64,000 nucleotides of DNA from Rhodohalobacter sp. SW132 (GTDB taxonomy: Bacteria > Bacteroidota > Rhodothermia > Balneolales > Balneolaceae). The notes under the pieces were generated by a model, which made no database searches, had not been told where the DNA came from, and saw nothing but the letters and a program-made list of their open reading frames with translations. Shown here in pieces: positions 44,664-53,577 of the stretch. The position numbers and the translations under genes were made by a program. Within the stretch, counting starts at the first letter, position 1, and every line of letters begins with the position of its first letter. The stretch is from contig NZ_QUOK01000011.1 of the NCBI RefSeq assembly GCF_003390325.1, positions 1-64,000 of the forward strand, given 5' to 3'.

Positions 44664-47435
44664 ATGACGAATGCAAAACATGTTTTTACCAAATCCGGAC
44701 TTCTTCTCCTGAGTATAATTCTGCTATTTCAGGCGTGTGGTGAAGAGCCGGAACATATCACTGAAGTGGATTTCGATAACGTTGAATTTGCCCACTTTGT
44801 AGAGCGTGAGTTTCCCTTCATCACCACCTCCATGATGATGCGCCATGAAGAGGAGTGGTTCATTGAAAATAATATCGCAGCCCGATGTATTGCGCTGATT
44901 CTCGGCGAAGAGTCCTACGCCTGTTTTGATACCGATATGCTTCGCTGGGCGGCCGCCTGGACCGGAGATTTTGTGCCGATGGAAGGCGTTTCACACCGGT
45001 CCTATCCCGATTATCTCGGACGAAATGATGTGATGGTGGAACTGCCGGGAACTCCGAAACTTGTCACCGGTCAGTATCCCGGATGGAATGCAGGTGAACC
45101 TCTGTTTGATGATCCGCGTCAGCCCGCACCTCATCCGGATGAACCTTCCTGGGGAGCCATGCCGCAGGAAATGGGCCGCTGGAACGGAATCTACGTCACC
45201 GATGAGGGGCCCGTTCTCTCCTACTCCATCGGGCAGACCGAAATCCTGGAGTATCCCGGAAGTATAGAATCCGACGGTGAAACCGTATTCACACGAACGT
45301 TCCGAATCGAAGCCCCTCAGGAACCGCTCTCACTCAAGTCAGGTGAATTTTCTGATATCACGGAAGTTGAATCCATTGAAAATCGGCTGACCATCACGCA
45401 TCAAAACGAAAACGATCAAACCGTTTTTGCTCTGACCGGCACGACTGAGAACGCAGAACTGAACCTTATTGACGAGAGATATGCTGTCGTGCAGATTCCG
45501 GCGTCCGGCGAAACAGTTGAATTTACGCTGCTCACAAGTCGCGGCAACAACGGTACGGCTGACCGGGTGAATCAGGCCGGGGAATCTGATTTCACCCTGC
45601 CGAATTACAATGAAGGGGGATCAAATCTCTGGCCTGATGATGTCTATACCCGGGGCAAAACCGCACCGGACACCTCAGCTTACGTGGTGGATGAATTCAC
45701 GCTGCCAATTCCCAATCCCTGGAACCGAAATGTGCGTGTTGTAGATATTGACTTTTTTGATGACGGCCGTGCGGCGATTGTTACATTTGAAGGAGATGTC
45801 TGGATTGTGGATGGCATCAGCCGCGATCTTCAAAGCGTAAAATGGAACCGGTTTGCTTCCGGCCTCTACGAAACGCAGAGCATTGAGATTGTGGATGGCG
45901 AAATCTACACCTACGGAAAAGATGGCATTGTACGTTTGCATGATCTGAATGGAAATGGCTCAGCCGATTATTACGAAAATTTCTCAAACCTGATGGCGCA
46001 ATCGATCGAAACCCGCGAATGGGCCAGTGACTTTGTAGCAAAACCCGGCGGCGGATTTTATGTTGCCAAAGGTGCCGCACTCGATATGGGCCCAAGAGCA
46101 TTAACGGCTCCTGTGGAACGTGGCATTCGCGCCGGATCGCAGCATAGCGGCGTAATTCTTGAGATATCGGAAGATGGGCGCAATGCGAATGTGATTGCCA
46201 GCGGTTTTCGCGGCCCATACCTGGGCATTCACCCTGAAACCGGATTTTTAACTGCATCCGACCAGGAAGGTCATCACGTACCCTCCACACCGATTCTCAC
46301 TATAAATGAGACTGACTTTTTCGGAGTAAACGCCACTGCTCATCGTGATGAAATTCCGGAAATCACACCGCCGCTTCTTTGGATTCCTCATAACGTGGAT
46401 CGATCCGGTATCAGCCAGACCTGGATTACAAGTGACCAGATGGGACCACTAAGCGGAGATTTGGTTCACATGTCCTACGGACGACCCGGTCTCTTCCGCG
46501 TGTTGATCGACAGCACAGATTCCGGTGCTCAGGGCGGTGTTACGGTAATTCCCGGCCACTATCCTGTTCCCACCATGAAAGGCAGGGTTCACCCGTCTGA
46601 TGGCCAGCTTTATGTTGGCGGATTTACTCTGTGGGGAACGAACTCCGACGGAATGACCGGCCTTCTGAGATTGCGATATACCGGCCAGCCATCCTATATT
46701 CCGGAAAGTTTTAGTGTTCGTGAAGAGGGAATTTTCCTTCGATTTGACCAGGAACTGGACGAGGAGGCTGTTGCCGATATCTCAGGTTATCGTGCAGAGC
46801 GCTGGAACTATCTGCGAACCGAACAATACGGATCGGGGCACTACCAGCTTGACGGATCTCCGGGACAGGAACTGCTTCCGGTTTTTTCCGCTCACCTGTC
46901 GGATGATCGAAAAGGAATTTTTCTCGCGATCCCTACCATCGAAGTCGCCGAACAGATGCAGCTAACCTACCGGTTGAAAGCATCTGACGGCCACGAATTT
47001 GAAGATGATTTCTGGTTTTCGGTTCATCATGTAGAGCCGGCTGATTTTGAATCGAAAGGATTCAGCGGGATAGAGAAAGATGAGCTTTTTACCGATGCAT
47101 CCGCATGGGAAGCGCTCGACGATTCCGGTGAGCCGGTCACCGCAGAACGCGGGAAAGTTCTCTTCGAACGATCCGGCTGCATGGGATGCCATACGGTTGA
47201 CGGCAGCACAGGCACCGGTGTCGGGCCCACAATGAAAGGACTGATCGGCAAAGAGCGCGAATTTCAGGACGGAACTTCAACGGTGGCAGATGTGGAATAT
47301 ATCCGCCAAACAATTCTCCATCCAAACGAACAAATACTTGAAGGGTATGATGAGGGCATGCCATCCTTTCTCGGAATTCTGTCGGATGATGAGATCGATT
47401 CAATTGTGCTCTATATTCAATCGCTTGATGAGTAG
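44664..47435 (+). CDS. DUF6797 lipoprotein with C-terminal cytochrome c domain
   Basis: 923 residues. Lipoprotein signal (LFQAC). The N-terminal DUF6797-like domain (about 35-330) is followed by a sorbosone/glucose-dehydrogenase-like beta-propeller (about 350-680), a linker domain and a monohaem cytochrome c (C839-M-G-C842-H843; Met ligand near 896). The layout suggests a periplasmic sugar dehydrogenase that hands electrons to its own haem. Tightly coupled to the PmoA/DUF6807 gene. Substrate unknown; there is no clear PQQ motif visible to me. Confidence 0.85.
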   Translation: MTNAKHVFTKSGLLLLSIILLFQACGEEPEHITEVDFDNVEFAHFVEREFPFITTSMMMRHEEEWFIENNIAARCIALILGEESYACFDTDMLRWAAAWTGDFVPMEGVSHRSYPDYLGRNDVMVELPGTPKLVTGQYPGWNAGEPLFDDPRQPAPHPDEPSWGAMPQEMGRWNGIYVTDEGPVLSYSIGQTEILEYPGSIESDGETVFTRTFRIEAPQEPLSLKSGEFSDITEVESIENRLTITHQNENDQTVFALTGTTENAELNLIDERYAVVQIPASGETVEFTLLTSRGNNGTADRVNQAGESDFTLPNYNEGGSNLWPDDVYTRGKTAPDTSAYVVDEFTLPIPNPWNRNVRVVDIDFFDDGRAAIVTFEGDVWIVDGISRDLQSVKWNRFASGLYETQSIEIVDGEIYTYGKDGIVRLHDLNGNGSADYYENFSNLMAQSIETREWASDFVAKPGGGFYVAKGAALDMGPRALTAPVERGIRAGSQHSGVILEISEDGRNANVIASGFRGPYLGIHPETGFLTASDQEGHHVPSTPILTINETDFFGVNATAHRDEIPEITPPLLWIPHNVDRSGISQTWITSDQMGPLSGDLVHMSYGRPGLFRVLIDSTDSGAQGGVTVIPGHYPVPTMKGRVHPSDGQLYVGGFTLWGTNSDGMTGLLRLRYTGQPSYIPESFSVREEGIFLRFDQELDEEAVADISGYRAERWNYLRTEQYGSGHYQLDGSPGQELLPVFSAHLSDDRKGIFLAIPTIEVAEQMQLTYRLKASDGHEFEDDFWFSVHHVEPADFESKGFSGIEKDELFTDASAWEALDDSGEPVTAERGKVLFERSGCMGCHTVDGSTGTGVGPTMKGLIGKEREFQDGTSTVADVEYIRQTILHPNEQILEGYDEGMPSFLGILSDDEIDSIVLYIQSLDE

Positions 47436-47666
47436 TCCAGATTCAGTTTTTAATCCATTACTCCCCCACCGGGGAAAACATAGATTCGGTCTTTGTTCTT
47501 CTTTTTATCTTTTTTTGACAGGCAAGCTTCCCCCTCATCAATCACCCGGCAGATTTGATTGACCGGGTGGATAAAAGGGCTAAGACTGATTTCGTATTGA
47601 ACTCAGGTTATTAAGTTGTATCGCGCTCCTTACTAAATTTCAACCAGCGGTTAACCGATTTGACCA

Positions 47667-50600
47667 TTACTTTTGATCATTCCTGTCGTGGTTTACCGTT
47701 GTAGGAGGCGGGCCAACATATGAAGGCTTCATTCCTCCAAAGTCAATCATAATTTTCTCAACACTTACAGATGGATCTGTTCCCCACAGCTTGAAACGAT
47801 AGGTGCCAGGTCCAAGATCCAGCTGCCCGGTTCCAATCAGACGGTTATCCAGTACATTATCCGTCCATGACTGCTCCATATCGAAGGTAATCCATTGAGG
47901 ATTCTCATCACCAATACTTATAGCGCATCGCAGTTCCTGGGAACCATTCAGGGGATAGGCCGGGACAGCCTCCACAATGACCTCGGCAGATCCACCCTCG
48001 GTTACAACAATTTCATAGTCGAGTACAGGAGATTCCTGACGCACTTGTGACAAGTCTTCGACATACCACCTGCTCATCGGTTCCAGAAGCATGGCGGAAC
48101 CACTTCGTCCTAATCCGGTTAGAGAGCTCCATGAAGCCGCACGCCCACCTTTTTTTTGATTGTACTCACTTGCCGGCATAGAAATCACACCATTAGACTC
48201 TACGAAGGCGTTTGACGGGACATTTAATTTTTGATTAAACACAGAAACGGCTACACGGTAGCGCTGTTCCCCGTTGGTAATTTCTATATGGCCATCTATC
48301 TCTTTACCTGCAGGTGCTTCATCATATCGAATCGTAACCCAGATCCGCTCGGATCCACCATTCAATGATCCCTCCTGTTCGCTCAGTTCAATCCAGGGGT
48401 CGCTGGTTGTTGCCGACCATGCTTCCGATTCTTGTCCCCGGTTAAAAATATCGATAAAATGGCGCTGTTGAGTGTAGCGACTAAATGTGGGGAGACGATT
48501 TGTGTCTGTAAACCGGGGGGAGAGCTGCCGTGATTCCTGCACGAAATCGACACCGTACAGTTTCGCTCCATCTTTATGCGGATGAATCGTCAATGTGTTC
48601 CGGCCGGGATTCAAAACAAAATCATTCACCCTAAGCTGCTGTATCCTCCCAACGGCACCATCCGTCCTGACCGGTTCATGGTCATTGAGGGTAACCCACC
48701 AGGTATCGCTGTTTTCATCCGGGTGATCGACCGATAAATTCAGTGTATGAGTTCCACCGGGCTTGTCATCGACATAAAATTCAAACACCGCTTTTGTGGG
48801 ACTGTCCACCTCGTAGGGAATGACATCATATGAGTTGGGGCCGGGTATTGTTAGATTTGTTTCCGCTTTCGGCCATCCCAAAAATGTCCCGGCCGAATCT
48901 TCCCCGGTCGTAAGCTCTCCAAAAATGTCGGCTTCCGAAGCGCTCATTACGATTTTCGATTCCCGTGTTGTAATATCCGGCAGAGTGCCATCCAGCGGTT
49001 GCAGCGGATCAGACTCTCCTTCAATAGCCACACCCAACCCACGAACATTTCCCGTTTCAATACGCGTAGTAATCGGTTCAAAAAATACTGAAGAGCCTTT
49101 TTGATATCCGGGACTGTAATCAACGATATGCTCCCATTTTCCATCGGCAATCTCATGGTTAAAATGGTATGTTAACTGCTGTATTTCCTCAAAAGCTGCA
49201 AACGCCAAATCGCTCATCTGGTTTGCTGATGCCCGGCCCTGTTTGGCGTATTCTCTGCTTTTATAAGCATACAGCCATTTTTCATTCATGGCAGCGGCGC
49301 CGGCAATGGGATAATAGACCAGCTGAAAGTAGGTATCCGAGACTTCTTCGGGAATCTCTTCAGAGAGTTTTTTTGCCCGATCATGCAGATTCTGGTAGCT
49401 GATAATCCGCCGCTCCACTTCATCATTGTAATGCCATAAGCTGTACAGCGGATCCTGAACAGGCGGCCAACCGGCCCATTGCGATTCATTGAACCCCATA
49501 AATTCCGGCTTCCGTTCGGTGGCAAGCCGGTAATACTCCAACATCAGCTCAGCTATCTCTTCCCCATGCTGTTGCGAAATATCGCGCGAGGCAACAGTAT
49601 CAAAAAAGGCACTTATGTTTTCGATAGTCCATGAATCGATATCCCAGGCCAGGTCCATGAAGAATTCGGTCTCCCATTCACGTCGTTTCAAATCCCCGAC
49701 ATTGGCAATCCATATTTCATTCATATTGTTTAGCCAGGCGCGGGTCATTTCACGCCAAACCAGAGAGGGTGATGTGGGGGATAACCACAGATAGGGATGG
49801 GGCGCGCCAAGATATGACAGATGATAATAGACTCCTGCACCCCCAGAACGCTGCTGTTCGGCCTGGTTAGAAAAACGCCTGATATATCCATGGTTATCAT
49901 TGGGCCATATAATGGTAATATCTTCCGGGATATCTAATCCATTTTCATAAATCTCGAGCACCTCTTTATATGGGGTAAACGATTGCGGAACTTCGGACAC
50001 ATCTTCATTTATAAACTGACTCAGAAGCCCCCTCTGATCCGAAATTATCTTTTCGAGCGCGTCTACTGCCTCTTCCATGGATCCTACACCTTCCATCCCG
50101 GTATCATGAACACCGCGCATACCTACCGTGTAGATGGCGCCCATCCCCTCGCTCTGCTTCACCCGCTCCTTCCAATACTCGTTCAGGGTAGCTGCATTGG
50201 TTTGATAATTGTAACTCCCCATCACCTCACGATCCCATTCGCCCACATTATTTCGGAGCAACGGCTCGGCGTGGGAGGTTCCTATCACAATTTCCCATTT
50301 TTGTGCAGCCTCCGGATTACCGGGGACCTGGAAAAAGGGGATGGTATTCGGGTGCATTGCCGGCCATATCATGTTGGCTTTGAGACGGAGCACCAGTTCA
50401 AATATTTTCTCATACGTTTTGGGGCCGATATTACCAACCGACGGGTCAAACGTTTTGGATGCCCAGGGTTCAAGGCCCCATCCTTCGTCATTCAGGAAGA
50501 TACCCCGGTACTTAACTGAAGGTGATGTGGAGTAGGTATCTTGAGTACTGACCGATAAAGGGTTCTTCTGTTCAACCGGCACATCCGCCCACCAGTACCA

Positions 50601-51074
50601 GGGCGACACGCCGATCTGTTTAGACAATTCGAAGACTCCATAAGCCATACCTCTTGGGTCGCTGCCGGCAATAAACATCGCCTGGCTGATACCTTCGACA
50701 GGTTCAGATTTAAATACCCACCCATACGTCTCCCACTGTCCCGAAAGGCGCGTAGTATCGATATGGCGGCTAATCAGACCGGAACTGATATCGCCAATTA
50801 TAATTGCATTCCCCTCTACTCCATCCAGGCCTGAATAAATCGACGGTCGATGGCCGGTTACGGCTTCAATATCCTGAGCCAGCAGATGGGCAGCAATGGA
50901 ATCCAGTGATGAATGCTCAATATCATACACAATCGATATCGCGCCATCCTGGTCTGCAATAGTGAATTGGGCTTCAGCATCCTGGCAACACCAACCCAGC
51001 ATTCCTAAAAGTAACAACAACCCTATTTTATGATAACTGGCAGGCGGATTAAGTAGTTTGCTATGTTTCATCAT
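47667..51074 (-). CDS. Secreted GH115-family alpha-glucuronidase
   Basis: 1135 residues with a hydrophobic leader (about 15-36) and a short Cys pair (WCCQ) that could be a lipobox, although SPI cleavage after AEA is more likely. Recognisable GH115 blocks: FLNDEGWGLEPWASKTF, LRLKANMIWPAMHPN, GTSHAEPLLRNN, GMRGVHDTGMEG, IWPNDNHGYIRRF, NEIWIANVGDLKRREWETEFFMDLAWD. GH115 enzymes remove alpha-1,2-linked (4-O-methyl)glucuronic acid from glucuronoxylan-type chains. It follows rhaM after 419 nt on the same strand. Its C-terminus has further beta-sandwich domains (about 700-1120). Confidence 0.93.
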   Translation of the reverse strand: MMKHSKLLNPPASYHKIGLLLLLGMLGWCCQDAEAQFTIADQDGAISIVYDIEHSSLDSIAAHLLAQDIEAVTGHRPSIYSGLDGVEGNAIIIGDISSGLISRHIDTTRLSGQWETYGWVFKSEPVEGISQAMFIAGSDPRGMAYGVFELSKQIGVSPWYWWADVPVEQKNPLSVSTQDTYSTSPSVKYRGIFLNDEGWGLEPWASKTFDPSVGNIGPKTYEKIFELVLRLKANMIWPAMHPNTIPFFQVPGNPEAAQKWEIVIGTSHAEPLLRNNVGEWDREVMGSYNYQTNAATLNEYWKERVKQSEGMGAIYTVGMRGVHDTGMEGVGSMEEAVDALEKIISDQRGLLSQFINEDVSEVPQSFTPYKEVLEIYENGLDIPEDITIIWPNDNHGYIRRFSNQAEQQRSGGAGVYYHLSYLGAPHPYLWLSPTSPSLVWREMTRAWLNNMNEIWIANVGDLKRREWETEFFMDLAWDIDSWTIENISAFFDTVASRDISQQHGEEIAELMLEYYRLATERKPEFMGFNESQWAGWPPVQDPLYSLWHYNDEVERRIISYQNLHDRAKKLSEEIPEEVSDTYFQLVYYPIAGAAAMNEKWLYAYKSREYAKQGRASANQMSDLAFAAFEEIQQLTYHFNHEIADGKWEHIVDYSPGYQKGSSVFFEPITTRIETGNVRGLGVAIEGESDPLQPLDGTLPDITTRESKIVMSASEADIFGELTTGEDSAGTFLGWPKAETNLTIPGPNSYDVIPYEVDSPTKAVFEFYVDDKPGGTHTLNLSVDHPDENSDTWWVTLNDHEPVRTDGAVGRIQQLRVNDFVLNPGRNTLTIHPHKDGAKLYGVDFVQESRQLSPRFTDTNRLPTFSRYTQQRHFIDIFNRGQESEAWSATTSDPWIELSEQEGSLNGGSERIWVTIRYDEAPAGKEIDGHIEITNGEQRYRVAVSVFNQKLNVPSNAFVESNGVISMPASEYNQKKGGRAASWSSLTGLGRSGSAMLLEPMSRWYVEDLSQVRQESPVLDYEIVVTEGGSAEVIVEAVPAYPLNGSQELRCAISIGDENPQWITFDMEQSWTDNVLDNRLIGTGQLDLGPGTYRFKLWGTDPSVSVEKIMIDFGGMKPSYVGPPPTTVNHDRNDQK

Positions 51075-51493
51075 ATCATCTTTATGATCGAAATAAGTTT
51101 TTGACTGTAAATTCAGGTCAAATTATTTGTATAGGATCAGTATATATTTTTTTCTGTCGTTTATATTTGGAAAACGTTTTAACCTGAGTTCAATTGATAA
51201 AACCTGAACAACCGGGTCGTGTCGTGAGTAAAGAATAGATTGAGTAATATAGAAGAAAAATATCGGGACAGAAGATCTGTCTGCCCCAACTGCATAGTCA
51301 TACTTCAGTTCAGCTTGATTACAGTGAAACAAATAGTTTTAACTTAAAACCTGCTCTTTAAAGGTTTCTTTCTGCCAATTCGAGATTTATTAAACTTGAA
51401 TCTACTCTTTTAAATTAACTCCGAATTAAGCAGTGAAATAAGAAAATCACATCCTTATTAAATGGAATAGAAGTTGTTGTTAAAAAAAACTGT
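51075..51493. other. Intergenic region between rhaM and the GH115 gene, 419 nt
   Basis: AT-rich, non-coding. It holds a perfect AAAACGTTTT palindrome (51171-51180) 97 nt upstream of the GH115 start and a 9-bp inverted repeat next to the rhaM stop (51462-51502). The GH115 promoter must lie here; an apparent 69-codon minus ORF inside has no signature and I do not call it. Confidence 0.55.
51168..51183. promoter_or_regulatory. Candidate LacI-type operator upstream of the GH115 gene
   Basis: AAAACGTTTT (51171-51180) is a perfect 10-bp palindrome with a central CG, the symmetry typical of LacI-family operators. It lies 97 nt upstream of the GH115 ATG. No LacI-family gene is in the window, so the regulator would be encoded elsewhere. 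Confidence 0.3.
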
Positions 51494-51502
51494 CTATTCC
51501 AT
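51462..51502 (-). terminator. Inverted repeat at the end of rhaM
   Basis: CTATTCCAT (51494-51502), which includes the rhaM stop on the minus strand, is the exact complement of ATGGAATAG (51462-51470), separated by 23 nt with a run of eight T (minus strand). The long loop makes it an atypical terminator. Confidence 0.3.
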
Positions 51503-51808
51503 ATAAAAAACTTCTGCTAACGGAACTGTAACCGGGGAGTTATCCGAATTGACCTCCATAATATCACTCATATAATCCCACCATTTCTTCATGATTGGAA
51601 GTTCGGGAAGCTGATCAGCACTGTGCTCTTCTTCCAGTTTATGAACGGCAAAAAGAGTGTGTGTGTCTTCATCCAGAAATATCGCGTAGTCGTAAATTCC
51701 GGCCTCTTCCAAAGCCTTTTGCAACTCCGGCCAGATTTCATCGTGCCGTTTTTTGTACTCCTCTTCGAAACCGGGCTTCAGTTTCATTTTAAACGCTTTT
51801 TGTATCAT
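51494..51808 (-). CDS. rhaM: L-rhamnose mutarotase
   Basis: 104 residues, the exact family size (DUF718, YiiL fold). It interconverts the anomers of L-rhamnose so the isomerase can use its preferred form. Conserved features: KLKPGFEEEYKKRHDEIWPEL, the IYDYAIFLDEDTHTLFA strand, and PIMKKWWDYMSDIME with the catalytic WW pair. It is about 18 kb from rhaI, on the opposite strand, in front of the GH115 gene. This ties the minus-strand block to rhamnose catabolism. Confidence 0.95.
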   Translation of the reverse strand: MIQKAFKMKLKPGFEEEYKKRHDEIWPELQKALEEAGIYDYAIFLDEDTHTLFAVHKLEEEHSADQLPELPIMKKWWDYMSDIMEVNSDNSPVTVPLAEVFYME

Positions 51809-52183
51809 CTGTTCGGTAGGTATTTTTGTTTATTTGCTTTGGTTCTAACTTATTTGGGCTTAGCCATCCCTTATGAGGCTTGTGATTGAGCAAGTAGTGA
51901 GAAAAACTTTTTTTAGAGCTTCAGAACTGGAAGAACTTTTCAGCCATAAAAAGCTCACTTTTTATTACCACGAGGACACGAGAACACGAAGGGATCACGA
52001 AGTGTATTCATTTTATTTACAAACCATCGTGATCCTTTGTGCCATCGTGGTTTCGCACCAATTTTTTTTTAAGCTTAATTATTTGTTCGATCCAAAATTT
52101 TCCACTTTTTGAAAGTGATAGTTGAATTCTGTTGAGGTCATAGTTAGATATCCCGGTTACAAACAAGCATTCTGTTAAAACTG
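51809..52183. other. Intergenic region, 375 nt
   Basis: Lies between the PD40-propeller gene (ending at 52184, minus) and rhaM (minus). It contains palindromic element C (51967-52051), a T9 run (52062-52070), and AT-rich sequence with the rhaM promoter in 51809-51950. No gene seen. Confidence 0.5.
51967..52051. repeat. Intergenic imperfect palindrome, element C
   Basis: ACCACGA (51967-51973) pairs with TCGTGGT (52045-52051). The inner CACGAAGGGATCACGA (51985-52000) faces TCGTGATCCTTTGTG (52027-52041), almost fully complementary. The left arm consists of loosely repeated ACACGA units. The design recalls elements A and B but the sequence is different. A T9 run follows at 52062. Confidence 0.5.
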
Positions 52184-53458
52184 TTAATTGTAAGATCCAT
52201 TCTCTTCATCTTCCGGATGCAGCCGCATGATCATGATATCATTTCCTGTATAATAGCTTGAGTTGAACAGGAGCCATTTTCCGTCCGGACTAATGGAGTG
52301 GTGGGAATGTGCATCACCCGTAAATGGTCCATTTCCGCTGGGCCGGTGTCCGGTCGTAAGAAGTGTGTTTTCGCCGGTCTCCAGATTTAACCGATAGATA
52401 TCGCCATCAAAGTTATCTCCCACGGCCCATTTTAAATCGGGGGTGCCGTAGGCATGCCAGTATCCGGAGCCGCCAATCTGACCTTTATTTTCATATTCAC
52501 CCGTTCGGATGTTTTTCACGTATATCCCGGTTGAACTACTCTCGCGCAGCCGGTCAAGATGTCCCATCATATTGAAAATAACATGATCCGGCCCCATAAA
52601 TACTTCATGTGTAACCCATTCGTAATCATCCTCTTCATACACCGGCCGTGTTTCGGCTTCACCGTTTTCATCAACAGTCAGCATCCAGATACGCTGCGGA
52701 GAATCACCCCGTGTCTCCCAGCTATAAACCATCTCTCCGGAAACCCAACGGTTTGCCTGCAGATGATTGGCCCAGAACGGCACCTCCAGAAGTTTCTGCA
52801 GATCTCCTGATTCAAGGTCAACCATATAGAATGTGGAGAGGTCCTGATTATGTCGCGATATAAAGAAGAGCCGATCCTCGTCAGCATCCAGCGCAAAATC
52901 GCCGCTCGGGTTCAGATCTTCCGGTAAATCGGTAACAACCCGGTCGTAGGTTGACGGATCACCCACGCTGCCATTTTCACTATCGGCCAGAAGCGTGCCC
53001 AGATCCAGTTCAATTAACTGGTTTCCGCGAAAATGATACGCCACATTGGTTTCCCATCCCAGGTGAAGATTATTGCCGTCATCACCGCCGGTAACCTGCA
53101 CAATTTCAAAATCTTCCAGTGACACCGCGTAGGCATGACCGCTTCCCAGCCGATTGGAGCGAAAAACGATATACCGTTCATCGGGCGTCCAGCTCGGGTG
53201 TGTCTGGTAAAATGTGGAGTTGGAGTAGCGCGCCGTGGTGAGAGAAGTAACCTCAAAACCGGTCACCTTATCCTCGTGGGTCAGATGCTCTGATGCAAAA
53301 CGCTGTCCAACCTCGTCGGTTTGGGTGAGATCAAATGTCTCATTGAGATGGCTGCGATCGGAGTAGTCCACGCCATGGATCACCTGGGCGCCGGCCGATT
53401 GACATAGAAAAAATATCATGAGTAGAAATGGTGTAAAAAACAGGCGATAAGATTGCAT
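52184..53458 (-). CDS. Secreted PD40/TolB-like beta-propeller, candidate polysaccharide lyase (PL22/24-like)
   Basis: 424 residues with a signal peptide (about 1-24, ending AGAQ). Propeller repeats are seen as HPSWTPDERYIVFRSNR and HHSISPDGKWLLFNSS. The central His/Trp-rich block (FWANHLQANRW, WETRGDSPQRIWML, YEWVTHEVFMGPDHVIFNMMGH) resembles oligogalacturonate lyases (PL22) and the seven-bladed ulvan lyases (PL24/25), which use His and Tyr in the same fold. A lyase role would supply the unsaturated substrate for the GH88-like enzyme. It could equally be a non-catalytic TolB-like binding propeller. Confidence 0.7.
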   Translation of the reverse strand: MQSYRLFFTPFLLMIFFLCQSAGAQVIHGVDYSDRSHLNETFDLTQTDEVGQRFASEHLTHEDKVTGFEVTSLTTARYSNSTFYQTHPSWTPDERYIVFRSNRLGSGHAYAVSLEDFEIVQVTGGDDGNNLHLGWETNVAYHFRGNQLIELDLGTLLADSENGSVGDPSTYDRVVTDLPEDLNPSGDFALDADEDRLFFISRHNQDLSTFYMVDLESGDLQKLLEVPFWANHLQANRWVSGEMVYSWETRGDSPQRIWMLTVDENGEAETRPVYEEDDYEWVTHEVFMGPDHVIFNMMGHLDRLRESSSTGIYVKNIRTGEYENKGQIGGSGYWHAYGTPDLKWAVGDNFDGDIYRLNLETGENTLLTTGHRPSGNGPFTGDAHSHHSISPDGKWLLFNSSYYTGNDIMIMRLHPEDEENGSYN

Positions 53459-53577
53459 GGAGTCAGGTTTTCTATTAAAGTTTGGTTGATCCGGTTAATT
53501 GAGGACCGTAACTCAATAGAGCCGTTCCGATTGGATTTCTACTGTAAAAACAAAGCGTACAGAAAGGTACCTGAGGG

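Noticed and set aside
44664-47435. Reading the DUF6797-cytochrome protein as a PQQ-dependent quinoprotein dehydrogenase
   Set aside because: No clear PQQ-binding tryptophan-docking repeats could be recognised; only a generic propeller and a CxxCH motif are supported.
47543-47569. CACCCGG...CCGGGTG inverted repeat as a terminator between the convergent genes
   Set aside because: 7-bp stem with a 13-nt loop but no T tract on either strand; too weak to call as a feature.
51123-51332. 69-codon minus-strand frame between rhaM and the GH115 gene
   Set aside because: AT-rich promoter region with no domain, and it overlaps the candidate operator.
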